From: Phycisphaerales bacterium UBA3190
GTDB taxonomy: Bacteria > Planctomycetota > Phycisphaerae > Phycisphaerales > UBA1924
Assembly: GCA_002364005.1 (NCBI GenBank)
Contig: DEXG01000015.1
Location: 66,448 to 73,290 of the forward strand
Direction of reading: 5' to 3'
DNA length: 6,843 nucleotides
Part shown: positions 1 through 5,686 of the stretch, piece after piece
Position numbering within the stretch: position 1 is the first letter of the stretch
Layout of the letters: each line of letters opens with the position of its first letter
The notes under the pieces: generated by a model
Told to the model about the DNA's origin: nothing
What the model saw: the letters and a program-made list of their open reading frames with translations, nothing else
Database searches by the model: none
Made by a program: the position numbers and the translations under genes

Positions 1-290
1 TGCACCGTCACATGCTCGCGAATGATCGATTGCTCACCGATCACCACACCCGCGGTCGCCATGCCCGGCTTGAACTTGTAATCCTGCGGCTCAAACCCGA
101 TCGCCGCGCCGGGATACACCACCGTCCCCGCCCCGATCTCGACCGGCCCCTGCATCGACACATTCGACAACAGCCGCACGCCTTCGCCGAGCTTCACCGC
201 CCCCCGCACAACGCAGAACGGGCCGATCTCGACCCCCTCGCCGAGTTCAACCTGATCATCAACAATCGCCGTCGGGTGCACTTTCGCCAT
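1..290 (-). CDS. lpxA: UDP-N-acetylglucosamine acyltransferase LpxA, N-terminal part (runs off the left edge)
   Basis: LpxA moves a 3-hydroxyacyl chain from acyl-ACP to UDP-GlcNAc, the first step of lipid A synthesis in the cytoplasm. About 96 codons of a family usually near 260 residues are present; the 3' part lies outside the window. The protein begins MAKVHPTAIVDD and continues with hexapeptide repeats of a left-handed beta-helix (ELGEGVEIGPFCVV, then KLGEGVRLLSNV and VEIGAGTVVYPGAAIG). It then has the FEPQDYKFK stretch, equivalent to the 'DPQDLKY' landmark of LpxA, followed by IIREHVTV, the usual 'IREFVTI' segment. The ATG at 288-290 is chosen because it gives the classical LpxA N-terminus. 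An in-frame ATG at 330-332 would add 14 residues unlike the family. No Shine-Dalgarno precedes the ATG; a TATACT hexamer ends 6 bases upstream. It is divergent from lipB. The family call is firm; which lipid A genes follow cannot be seen. Confidence 0.93.
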   Translation of the reverse strand, partial: MAKVHPTAIVDDQVELGEGVEIGPFCVVRGAVKLGEGVRLLSNVSMQGPVEIGAGTVVYPGAAIGFEPQDYKFKPGMATAGVVIGEQSIIREHVTV

Positions 291-296
291 GCAGCG

Positions 297-302
297 AGTA
301 TA
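297..302 (-). promoter_or_regulatory. Candidate -10 box of lpxA (leaderless arrangement)
   Basis: On the minus strand TATACT (5 of 6 matches to TATAAT) is followed by six bases and the lpxA ATG. A start of transcription about 7 bases after the hexamer would fall on or next to the ATG. No convincing -35 is seen at 16-18 bases upstream. The same geometry recurs at other genes in the window, which supports the call; it remains an inference. Confidence 0.45.
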
Positions 303-352
303 GGTCAGGCCGCCTGAAATCGCCCGTGCCATACATCCACGCCAGACACGCA

Positions 353-358
353 TAAACT
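353..358 (+). promoter_or_regulatory. Candidate -10 box of lipB
   Basis: TAAACT (4 of 6 to TATAAT) lies five bases before the GTG start of lipB. It is embedded in CACGCATAAACT (347-358), which matches 11 of 12 bases of CACGCATATACT (4329-4340) before the His-rich gene. No Shine-Dalgarno is present. An upstream CATACA at 330-335 has 17-base spacing but only 3 of 6 matches to TTGACA, so the -35 is weak. Confidence 0.4.
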
Positions 359-363
359 CCCCC

Positions 364-1155
364 GTGCAACCCCTCAGCCACATCCCGCTCCAGCACCTGG
401 GCTACGAAGACGCCTACACCCTCCAACAACACCACCACCAGCAGGTTCTCGACGCCCGCGACACCGATGCCCCCCAGCTCGGCCGCGTCCTCATGATCGA
501 GCACGACCCCGTCATCACCGTCACCCGCCGCCCAGACGCCCAGTCCCACATCCTTGCCTCCGAATCCCTACTCAATGCCCAAGGCGTGCAACTCCACCAA
601 ACCGACCGAGGCGGCAATGTCACCTACCACGGCCCCGGCCAGCTCGTCGCCTACCCCATCGTCGACCTCCACGCCGCCAAACTCCGCATCCACGAGTACA
701 TCCGCACCCTCGAAGCCGCCATCATCGACACCCTGGCCCACTACGACATCACCGCCCACGCCGACCCCACCGCCACAGGCGTCTGGGTCCAGCCCCAACA
801 CCACTTCAAATCCGACCAGCCCGCCAAAATCGCCGCCATCGGCGTCCGCGTCCGACGCTGGATCACCCTCCACGGCCTGGCCATCAACCTCGACCCCAAC
901 ATGGACCACTTCAACCTCATCATCCCCTGCGGCCTCGCCAACCGCCCCGTCATCTCCATCGCCCAGATCCTCGGCCAAGAACACACGCCCACGATGGACC
1001 AGCTCGCAGCGATCCTCTTCGACAACCTCCAGACCAAGCTCCAAAGCAGCCTCCCCCGCACCGCGCCTCCCGCAGCCTCCCCCGCACCAGCGGGGGAGGT
1101 GGCTCCGCCGAAGGCGGAGCCGGAGGGGGCCCCGAAGGGAGATCCGCAGGCGTGA
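364..1155 (+). CDS. lipB: Lipoyl(octanoyl) transferase LipB with a repeat-encoded C-terminal tail
   Basis: LipB transfers octanoate from octanoyl-ACP to the lipoyl domains of 2-oxoacid dehydrogenases and the glycine cleavage H protein, the first step of endogenous lipoate synthesis in the cytoplasm. Family signatures are all present. RGGNVTYHGPGQ is at residues 82-93 (substrate loop). KIAAIGVRV begins at 155, with K155 as the catalytic lysine. MDHFNLIIPCG is at 180-190, with C189 as the acyl-carrying cysteine. GTG at 364 is the only start that keeps the N-terminal LGYEDAY segment in frame with a short leader; a -10-like TAAACT lies just upstream. At 263 residues it is slightly long. Family homology ends near residue 228, and residues ~229-263 (rich in Pro, Ala and Gly) are the translation of the hairpin repeat at 1046-1155, so the native stop has probably been lost to repeat insertion. 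No lipA is visible. Confidence 0.93.
   Translation: MQPLSHIPLQHLGYEDAYTLQQHHHQQVLDARDTDAPQLGRVLMIEHDPVITVTRRPDAQSHILASESLLNAQGVQLHQTDRGGNVTYHGPGQLVAYPIVDLHAAKLRIHEYIRTLEAAIIDTLAHYDITAHADPTATGVWVQPQHHFKSDQPAKIAAIGVRVRRWITLHGLAINLDPNMDHFNLIIPCGLANRPVISIAQILGQEHTPTMDQLAAILFDNLQTKLQSSLPRTAPPAASPAPAGEVAPPKAEPEGAPKGDPQA
1046..1088 (+). repeat. 17-bp direct repeat at the left edge of the hairpin repeat
   Basis: GCAGCCTCCCCCGCACC occurs at 1046-1062 and again at 1072-1088, 26 bases apart. The second copy forms the left half of the 1076-1099 hairpin. The first lacks the right half, so it looks like a truncated or partly duplicated copy of the same repeat. Both are inside the lipB reading frame. Confidence 0.75.
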
Positions 1156-1169
1156 CGGAGGGGTTCTTC
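1076..1169 (+). repeat. Left hairpin repeat (two stem-loops plus inner motif)
   Basis: The first stem pairs CCTCCCCCGC (1076-1085) with GCGGGGGAGG (1090-1099), a perfect 10 bp around the loop ACCA. The second pairs GGCTCCGCC (1101-1109) with GGCGGAGCC (1113-1121), a perfect 9 bp around a GAA loop. The copy ends with GACGGAGGGGTTCTTC at 1154-1169. The outer stem and the inner motif both recur in inverted orientation at 1706-1760. The left part is translated as the tail of LipB. The right end abuts the TATAAT of the DUF559 gene. Confidence 0.88.
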
Positions 1170-1172
1170 CTG

Positions 1173-1178
1173 TATAAT
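1173..1178 (+). promoter_or_regulatory. -10 box of the DUF559 gene
   Basis: A perfect TATAAT is followed by six bases and the ATG at 1185, so transcription would begin at or beside the start codon. The -35 region (near 1150-1155) falls in the repeat and shows no good match to TTGACA. The promoter thus sits at the inner end of the left repeat. Confidence 0.5.
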
Positions 1179-1184
1179 CCGTAG

Positions 1185-1601
1185 ATGCTCGACCCCAAGA
1201 AGTATCGCGAACGAACGCGACCAACTGCTCTGGCAAAGGCTCGCGCAAAGCAACTCCGCACAGACATGACACCCGCCGAAGTCCGGCTCTGGGCGCTGCT
1301 CAAAAACCGAAGACTCGCGAACCTCCGCTTCAGAAATCAAGCACCGCTCGGCAACTATGTCGCCGATTTCTATTGCCCCGAAGCCCGCATCGTTGTTGAA
1401 GTTGATGGGAAAGATCACCTACAACAGCAAGAACACGATGCCAACCGCGACGCATGGATGAACGACTGCGGCATCCATGTGATCCGAATCACACCAACCC
1501 AACTTGCAAAAGACATCGATGCCGTCTGCAGAACCATCTCCCACCACGCCCGCCAACGCAAGCACCAACTGGAAACACTCAAGAACACCCACCCCAGATA
1601 A
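1185..1601 (+). CDS. DUF559 domain protein (Vsr-like / PD-(D/E)xK endonuclease fold)
   Basis: A 138-residue protein covering one complete DUF559 domain. RTDMTPAEVRLWALLKNR (25-42) is the typical N-terminal helix motif, followed by LRFRNQAPLGNYVADFYC (47-64) and ARIVVEVDGKDH (67-78). D61, E72, D74 and H78 are the likely active-site residues of the Vsr-related nuclease fold. HVIRITPTQL (98-107) is the last core strand, and the tail is basic and His-rich. The family is predicted to be nuclease-like, but to my knowledge no reaction has been firmly assigned. Length is normal and the domain looks intact. Start ATG at 1185 follows a perfect -10 box by six bases, with no Shine-Dalgarno. It stands alone between related hairpin repeats, which suggests association with those repeats rather than with lipB. 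A role in repair or restriction remains possible. Confidence 0.88.
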   Translation: MLDPKKYRERTRPTALAKARAKQLRTDMTPAEVRLWALLKNRRLANLRFRNQAPLGNYVADFYCPEARIVVEVDGKDHLQQQEHDANRDAWMNDCGIHVIRITPTQLAKDIDAVCRTISHHARQRKHQLETLKNTHPR

Positions 1602-1617
1602 CTCGAACCTCATCCAT

Positions 1618-1670
1618 CCCGCAGCCTCCCCCACACCTGCGTAGGCAGGTCCGCCGAAGGCGGAGCCGGA
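1618..1670 (+). repeat. Diverged hairpin repeat copy downstream of the DUF559 gene
   Basis: This copy is in the same orientation as the left one. It opens with CCCGCAGCCTCCCCC (1618-1632), identical to 1069-1083, then departs. The first stem-loop is replaced by ACCTGC (1635-1640) pairing with GCAGGT (1645-1650) around GTAG. The second is shortened to TCCGCC (1650-1655) pairing with GGCGGA (1659-1664) around the same GAA loop. It may also act as the 3' end signal of the DUF559 transcript, though no T-run follows. Confidence 0.75.
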
Positions 1671-1705
1671 TGCGGCATTCACATTTTGTGCAGGCAAGAA
1701 ATGAC

Positions 1706-1760
1706 GAAGACCCCCTCCGTCTCACTTCGTTCGACACCTCCCCCGCACCAGCGGGGGAGG
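1706..1760 (-). repeat. Right hairpin repeat, inverted relative to the left copy
   Basis: CCTCCCCCGC (1737-1746) and GCGGGGGAGG (1751-1760) flank ACCA, a 24-base hairpin identical to 1076-1099. Because that hairpin is nearly symmetrical, orientation is set by its neighbour: GAAGACCCCCTCCGTC (1706-1721) is the reverse complement, with one mismatch, of the inner motif at 1154-1169. The second stem of the left copy is reduced here to a short sequence around CACTTCGTTCG. The copy sits 70 bases before the M28 peptidase start. Confidence 0.85.
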
Positions 1761-1818
1761 CCGCAACTTTCCACCACCCAACCCGTTACCATACAAGCGT
1801 CAACTCCGTACCCGTCGC

Positions 1819-1824
1819 GAAGGA
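1819..1824 (+). promoter_or_regulatory. Shine-Dalgarno of the M28 peptidase gene
   Basis: GAAGGA ends six bases before the ATG at 1831, a good match and spacing, and it fixes that start. A weak promoter, TTTCCA (1768-1773) with TACAAG (1792-1797) 18 bases later, could serve this gene just beyond the repeat; that part is speculative. Confidence 0.7.
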
Positions 1825-1830
1825 TCTCAC

Positions 1831-3810
1831 ATGCCCAGTCCCCGCCTGCTGATCAACGCCGCACTCATCGGTGCCACGCTCTCCTCCACCACCCTCCTCG
1901 CCTTCGGCCCGGAAACCGCCGACGACATCCGACGCCAGCGCGCCCAGCGACAGCTCGAAGAAAACCGACGCGCCCAGGAACGCGAAGCCGCCAAGCTCAC
2001 ACAGGAAGACCTCCCCCCCATCGACCAGGCCCTCGTCACCGAATACACCGAGATGCTCCAGACCATCGCCTCGCCAGAAATGGAAGGCAGAGCGCCGGGC
2101 TCCAAGGGCATCGAAAAAGCCGCGACCTACATCCAGGATCACATCGTCGAACTCGGGCTCGAGCCTGCCTTCACCGACGAGGACAACAACAGCACCTTCC
2201 GCCAGCCCTTCCAGATGGGCACCCACACCACCGCGACATCCGTCAACCTCGCCATGGGCGACACCACCTATTCCTCCTTTGACGAGGTCTCACCCCTCGC
2301 CTACTCGGGCAGCGCCACCGTCACCGCACCCGTCGTATTCGCCGGCTACGCCATCGTCTCCGGCCCCAACCACTACCTCGGCTTCGAAACCAACGAAACC
2401 GTCGAAGACAAAATCGTCCTCGTCCTCAACTACGAACCCATGAACGACGACGGCACCTCCCAGTGGCGTGAGGAGGGCTGGACACACAACAGCCGACTCA
2501 CCTACAAAGTCACCGCCCTCGAACGACGCGGGGCCGCGGGCGTCATCATCGTCAACCCACCCAACGCCGTCGATGACCGCGTCGATGTCCTCGAATCCGT
2601 CGAATCCACCGCACCACCAAGCAACCGCGTCGGCGAACGCAGCGGCCCCGAGTACGACATCCCCGTCGTCCACGCAACACCCGATGCCGCCAACGCCATC
2701 CTCACCTACCTCGGGAGCGACAGCGACCTCAACGCACTCATCGAGCAGGCCAACCAGGGCGGCGTCGTCATGCCATTGGGCGAGAAGAAAATCACCCTCG
2801 CCACCCAGCTCGAACGAACCCCGCGCATGACCGACAACATCGGCGCCATCCTGCCCGGACGCGGCCCGCTGGCCAGCGAGTTCGTCGTCATCGGCTCCCA
2901 CTACGACCATGTCGGCTATGGCAAGTTCGGCACACGCCGACAATCAGACCGTGGAAAGCTCCACCCCGGCGCAGACGACAACGCCACCGGCACCGCCGCA
3001 AACATCCTCACCGCCCAGCTCCTCACCCAACGCTACCAGCTCCTGAGTGACGACGACAACGCACGATCCATCCTCTTCCTCTGGTTCACCGCCGAGGAAT
3101 CCGGGCTCAACGGCTCAAAGTACTATGTCGATCACCCCATCGTCCCGCTCGAGCAGCACCATGTCATGCTCAACATGGACATGATCGGCACGCTCAACGA
3201 CGGCCTGCTCGAAGTCGGCGGCTTCGACTCCGGTGAGGGCTTCGAAGAACTCGCCACACCAGCACTCGAAGCATCCAAGATCGTCTACTCCGAGGATGTC
3301 TCGGTCGGCTCGGGACGCTCCGACCACGCCTCATTCGACAACGCAGGCGTCCCCGCGCTCTTCTTCTTCACCGGGCTCCACGAACGCTACCACGCACCCG
3401 AAGATGTCCCCGACCCCGAACTGCTCGACATGGACGGCTGCGTCCGCATCGCCTCGCTCGTCTCCGACATGGCCTACGACGCGGCAACCAACCCTACCGA
3501 TATCGTCCACCCCTCTGCAAAGGCCAAGCAAGCCGACGACGAAGGCCCCAAGGTCCGCGTCGGCATCGTCCCCTCCAACTCCAGCAAGGGCGGCATGCGC
3601 ATCGAACGCGTCTTCGAAGACACCTCCGCCTCCGAGGCCGGCCTCCGTGTCGGCGACCGCATCACCAAATGGGACGGCGTCGAGATCGACAGCGTCGAAA
3701 CATGGACCCCCATCATCTCCAAGCACCAGCCCGGCGACAAGGTCACCCTCGAAGTCCAACGCGGCGATGAAACCCTCGAACTCGAGATGACCCTCCGACC
3801 CATCGAGTAA
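1831..3810 (+). CDS. Secreted M28 family zinc aminopeptidase with PA and PDZ domains
   Basis: Predicted exported metallopeptidase that removes N-terminal residues from peptides outside the cytoplasm. Residues 1-25 form a signal peptide (hydrophobic LLINAALIGATLSSTTLLAF). An Arg/Glu/Gln-rich, probably helical segment follows at 30-57. A PA domain inserted in the peptidase spans about 160-300. The two-zinc M28 core shows SHYDH (H357 ligand, D359), PGADDNATG (D382 bridging ligand), TAEESGLNGS (E422 general base, E423 ligand), NMDMIG (D450 ligand) and ERYHAPED (H521 ligand). All five expected metal ligands are present, so it should be active. A C-terminal PDZ domain (about 573-657, with SEAGLRVGDRI) probably binds substrate or a partner. 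Start ATG at 1831 has the Shine-Dalgarno GAAGGA. At 659 residues it fits the PA-M28-PDZ architecture. The next gene begins 8 bases after its stop. The specific substrate is unknown. Confidence 0.93.
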   Translation: MPSPRLLINAALIGATLSSTTLLAFGPETADDIRRQRAQRQLEENRRAQEREAAKLTQEDLPPIDQALVTEYTEMLQTIASPEMEGRAPGSKGIEKAATYIQDHIVELGLEPAFTDEDNNSTFRQPFQMGTHTTATSVNLAMGDTTYSSFDEVSPLAYSGSATVTAPVVFAGYAIVSGPNHYLGFETNETVEDKIVLVLNYEPMNDDGTSQWREEGWTHNSRLTYKVTALERRGAAGVIIVNPPNAVDDRVDVLESVESTAPPSNRVGERSGPEYDIPVVHATPDAANAILTYLGSDSDLNALIEQANQGGVVMPLGEKKITLATQLERTPRMTDNIGAILPGRGPLASEFVVIGSHYDHVGYGKFGTRRQSDRGKLHPGADDNATGTAANILTAQLLTQRYQLLSDDDNARSILFLWFTAEESGLNGSKYYVDHPIVPLEQHHVMLNMDMIGTLNDGLLEVGGFDSGEGFEELATPALEASKIVYSEDVSVGSGRSDHASFDNAGVPALFFFTGLHERYHAPEDVPDPELLDMDGCVRIASLVSDMAYDAATNPTDIVHPSAKAKQADDEGPKVRVGIVPSNSSKGGMRIERVFEDTSASEAGLRVGDRITKWDGVEIDSVETWTPIISKHQPGDKVTLEVQRGDETLELEMTLRPIE

Positions 3811-3818
3811 CACACAGC

Positions 3819-4187
3819 ATGGACCGCGACCTGCTCAACAAACTCCGCGCCGCAGAAGAATCACACCTGCGCCCGGATATCCGCGCCGATCTCGACCAAC
3901 TCAACGACATCCTCGACGACGCCTACCTCGAAATCGGCGCTTCAGGCAACCGATTCACCAAGCAGGATGTGCTCAACGCACTCCCCGACGAATCCCCCTG
4001 CACACGAACCATCGACCAGTTCGAAGCCACCCAACTCGCCCCGGACCTCTTCCTGACCACCTACCGCATCAAGAAGCAGTCGTCCGACGATCAACCACCC
4101 ACATCGTCGCGCCGAAGCACACTCTGGCTCCATGATCGGGGCACCCTGCGCATGCGCTTCCATCAGGGCACACCGATCAACACCTGA
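3819..4187 (+). CDS. DUF4440 / NTF2-like domain protein
   Basis: A 122-residue cytoplasmic protein (no signal peptide or membrane segment) matching the DUF4440 family of the NTF2-like fold, small cone-shaped domains that bind ligands or act as simple enzymes. Recognisable family landmarks are LNDILDDAYLEIGASG (28-43), FTKQDVLNAL (46-55), APDLFLTTYRI (74-84), RRSTLWLHD (98-106) and the C-terminal RMRFHQGTP (111-119). Length is about that of one full domain. It begins 8 bases after the M28 stop, with no clear Shine-Dalgarno, so it is probably co-transcribed and may depend on ribosomes arriving from the upstream gene. Function is unknown, and any link with the peptidase is inferred from position only. 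Confidence 0.85.
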   Translation: MDRDLLNKLRAAEESHLRPDIRADLDQLNDILDDAYLEIGASGNRFTKQDVLNALPDESPCTRTIDQFEATQLAPDLFLTTYRIKKQSSDDQPPTSSRRSTLWLHDRGTLRMRFHQGTPINT

Positions 4188-4310
4188 TTCAGTTCCAGAC
4201 CTGGCCCCCCAAACACCCACCACGCCGCAGAACCGCCGCGACCCCACACCAACGGAATCGAACCCAACCGCCGAGAGAAGAACCGGTCCTTACCGACTGC
4301 CACTGCCCGA

Positions 4311-4340
4311 TTGCAGAATACCACCGCCCACGCATATACT
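4311..4340 (+). promoter_or_regulatory. Candidate promoter of the His-rich / hupE cassette
   Basis: TTGCAG (4311-4316) and TATACT (4335-4340) are separated by 18 bases. TATACT has 5 of 6 matches to the -10 consensus; TTGCAG only 3 of 6 to the -35. The ATG at 4350 follows the -10 after nine bases, so the leader would be a few bases at most. The -10 lies within CACGCATATACT, nearly the same as the sequence before lipB. Confidence 0.5.
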
Positions 4341-4349
4341 GACCATCAG

Positions 4350-4775
4350 ATGAGCCTCCATATCCTTCGCTCAACCTTCGTCTGGCTCTGCCTGATCTCC
4401 ATCGGGTTCGATATCGCCGCACACGGCCTCCACCCAACGACAATCGCCCAACCAGATCATCAGGCCGAGACAGCTTCTCACAATACACAAACACACCATC
4501 ACACCCACGCCCTGCACCATCAGCACGGGCACACCCCCGACCAGCATCAGGACCGCCCTCACGCACCCACGCATGACCAGTCACATCACCTGGCGATCCA
4601 CAACAGAATCTCGGCCGACCTCAACCTTCCCACACACTTCGAGATCCCGGCGCTCTACGCCCCGGCGCTTGCGCACACCCACCCCGAGCAACGCACCCCC
4701 CCGCCGTTTACCCGGCGACAACACAGCGACACCGACGCAACACAACGCTTGCGCACCGTCTGCCTGCTGATCTAG
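4350..4775 (+). CDS. Histidine-rich secreted small protein, putative periplasmic metal binder
   Basis: A 141-residue protein with a hydrophobic N-terminal segment (residues 6-24, STFVWLCLISIGFDIAA in part) acting as signal peptide or anchor, then a very histidine-rich stretch. Sixteen of the 48 residues from 37 to 84 are His, in clusters such as THHHTHALHHQHGH. The C-terminal third contains PTHFEIPALYAPALAHTHP and ends RTVCLLI, which resembles small His-rich proteins found near metal transport genes. I do not recognise a named family. The likely role is holding Ni, Co, Zn or Cu in the periplasm for the HupE-type protein downstream; this is inference. The start is ATG at 4350. A TTG at 4311 could extend the frame by 13 residues, but that would place the probable promoter inside the gene. 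No Shine-Dalgarno. 166 bases separate it from hupE. Confidence 0.72.
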   Translation: MSLHILRSTFVWLCLISIGFDIAAHGLHPTTIAQPDHQAETASHNTQTHHHTHALHHQHGHTPDQHQDRPHAPTHDQSHHLAIHNRISADLNLPTHFEIPALYAPALAHTHPEQRTPPPFTRRQHSDTDATQRLRTVCLLI

Positions 4776-4849
4776 CACCCCTCCCCCCCTCCATCGACAA
4801 CCAATTCCCGCGCACCGAACCCGCGACCGCAATCCCCCTTGTCCACCGC

Positions 4850-4880
4850 GTGCAATGCACCTGTTGGCCAAATGAGATTT
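4850..4880. promoter_or_regulatory. Cluster of small palindromes upstream of hupE (possible operator)
   Basis: Three short symmetrical sequences crowd a 31-base stretch: GTGCAATGCAC (4850-4860), TTGGCCAA (4864-4871) and AAATGAGATTT (4870-4880). They lie in the 166-base gap before hupE, in a spot less C-rich than its surroundings. A metal-responsive repressor site would be expected about here, but none of the three matches a Fur, Zur or NikR consensus that I can recall. The functional claim is weak. Confidence 0.22.
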
Positions 4881-4941
4881 CGCTGCGCCCAAGCAGGCGG
4901 TGTGCACTTACATCATCCATCCATTATCAAGAAAGCCAAGC

Positions 4942-5643
4942 ATGAAACAACCATCAACGCATCCAAGAGCACTGCTCTTGGTCATGCTCGCGTCCATCGC
5001 CTTCATGTCAACCGCGGCCATCGCGCACGGAGTTACCTCCGGCGACAAGGGCTACATCCAGGAATCCACCGGCGCATTGCCATTCCCATTCGTGTATCTG
5101 GGCGCCAAACACATGGTGACCGGATACGACCACCTCCTCTTCCTCTTCGGCGTCATCTTCTTCCTCTACAAGCTCAAGGATGTCTCCATCTATGTCACGC
5201 TCTTTGCGGTCGGACATGTCATCACACTCCTCTCGGGCGTGCTCCTTGAGATCTCAATCAGCGCCTACCTCATCGATGCCATCATCGGATTCTCGGTCGC
5301 CTATAAGGCGCTCGATAACATGGGCGCATTCCAACGCTGGTTCGGATTCCAGCCGAGCACCAAAGCGGCCACACTCGTCTTCGGCCTTTTCCACGGCCTC
5401 GGGCTGGCCACCAAAATCCTGGAGTACGACATTTCACCAGACGGCTTGCTCATCAATCTCTTCTCGTTCAACATCGGCGTGGAGATCGGTCAGATTCTCG
5501 CCCTCGCCGCGATCCTGATCGCGATGACCTATTGGCGAAAATCAAAGAGCTTTATGAGGCACGCCTACGCAGCCAACACCGTGCTGATGACCGCGGGATT
5601 TATTCTCGTTGGCTACCAGCTCACCGGCTACTTCATCGCCTGA
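4942..5643 (+). CDS. HupE/UreJ-type membrane protein, putative metal (nickel/cobalt) permease
   Basis: A 233-residue polytopic inner-membrane protein. Residues 1-28 form a signal peptide (MKQPSTHPRA, then a hydrophobic run ending AAIAHG), as in the HupE group. About six membrane segments follow: near 64-77, 81-104, 106-124, 142-158, 170-195 and 211-231. Diagnostic residues include KHMVTGYDHLLFLFG (56-70; H57, D63, H64), FAVGHVITLLSG (88-99; H92), LFHGLGLA (149-156; H151) and FNIGVEIGQ (176-184; E181). These polar residues within the membrane are the presumed metal path. Related proteins are linked to nickel uptake, but many family members are of unproven specificity. The ATG at 4942 is preferred over the in-frame 4900 start because it puts the signal peptide at the N-terminus; AAGAAAG at 4929-4935 may be a weak Shine-Dalgarno. 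The gene for the anchor protein begins 43 bases downstream. Confidence 0.88.
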   Translation: MKQPSTHPRALLLVMLASIAFMSTAAIAHGVTSGDKGYIQESTGALPFPFVYLGAKHMVTGYDHLLFLFGVIFFLYKLKDVSIYVTLFAVGHVITLLSGVLLEISISAYLIDAIIGFSVAYKALDNMGAFQRWFGFQPSTKAATLVFGLFHGLGLATKILEYDISPDGLLINLFSFNIGVEIGQILALAAILIAMTYWRKSKSFMRHAYAANTVLMTAGFILVGYQLTGYFIA

Positions 5644-5674
5644 ACCGACCTCACCCAGAATGATCTCTGAATGC

Positions 5675-5680
5675 AAAGGA
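5675..5680 (+). promoter_or_regulatory. Shine-Dalgarno of the transmembrane anchor gene
   Basis: AAAGGA ends six bases before the ATG at 5687. It selects this start over the longer in-frame extension back to 5609, which would overlap the end of hupE and add a low-complexity Ser/Thr/Pro stretch. Confidence 0.75.
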
Positions 5681-5686
5681 ATCAGA

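Larger units (their letters stand above)
1076..1760 (+). mobile_element. Putative DUF559-carrying element bounded by inverted hairpin repeats
   Basis: This 685-bp unit has a two-hairpin repeat at its left end (1076-1169) and an inverted relative at its right end (1706-1760). The 10-bp arms of the outer stem are identical in both. The inner 16-bp motif matches at 15 of 16 positions in inverted orientation. The only gene inside is the DUF559 nuclease-fold protein, with its own TATAAT. A third, diverged copy in direct orientation sits at 1618-1670. No transposase, no clear target-site duplication and no second gene are seen. Mobility is inferred from the arrangement and from the apparent intrusion into the lipB 3' end. 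Alternatively this is an ordinary cluster of intergenic repeats that happens to flank a DUF559 gene. Confidence 0.45.

Noticed and set aside
288..332. Upstream start for lpxA at 330-332
   Set aside because: It would add 14 residues unlike any LpxA N-terminus and would swallow the TATACT box; MAKVHPTAIV is the standard beginning.
568..1418. Long open frames on the minus strand and in other frames across lipB, DUF559 and M28
   Set aside because: They are low-complexity translations (Ala, Gly, Val, Asp or Ser, Pro, Thr) expected opposite C-rich genes, and they overlap genes with clear catalytic motifs.
1046..1760. CRISPR array
   Set aside because: The copies are few, unequal in length, differently oriented and not separated by uniform spacers.
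1070..1765. CCGCA directly outside both ends of the DUF559 unit (1070-1074 and 1761-1765) as a target-site duplication
   Set aside because: The same CCGCAG precedes the internal copy at 1618-1632, so these bases look like part of the repeat itself rather than a duplication made by insertion.
4253..4265. tRNA T-arm look-alike on the minus strand (GGGTTCGATTCCG)
   Set aside because: The B-box-like core is perfect, but the flanking bases give only two T-stem pairs, the stretch upstream gives at best a four-pair anticodon-like stem with an eight-base loop, and no acceptor stem can be formed.
4188..4349. Terminator after the DUF4440 gene
   Set aside because: Only a four-base CCAG/CTGG pairing with a two-base loop is present near 4196-4205, without a T-run; the gap is otherwise plain C- and A-rich sequence up to the promoter.
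4776..4941. Metal or cobalamin riboswitch upstream of hupE
   Set aside because: I could find neither the conserved core of a cobalamin riboswitch nor that of a NiCo riboswitch, and no multi-stem structure stands out.
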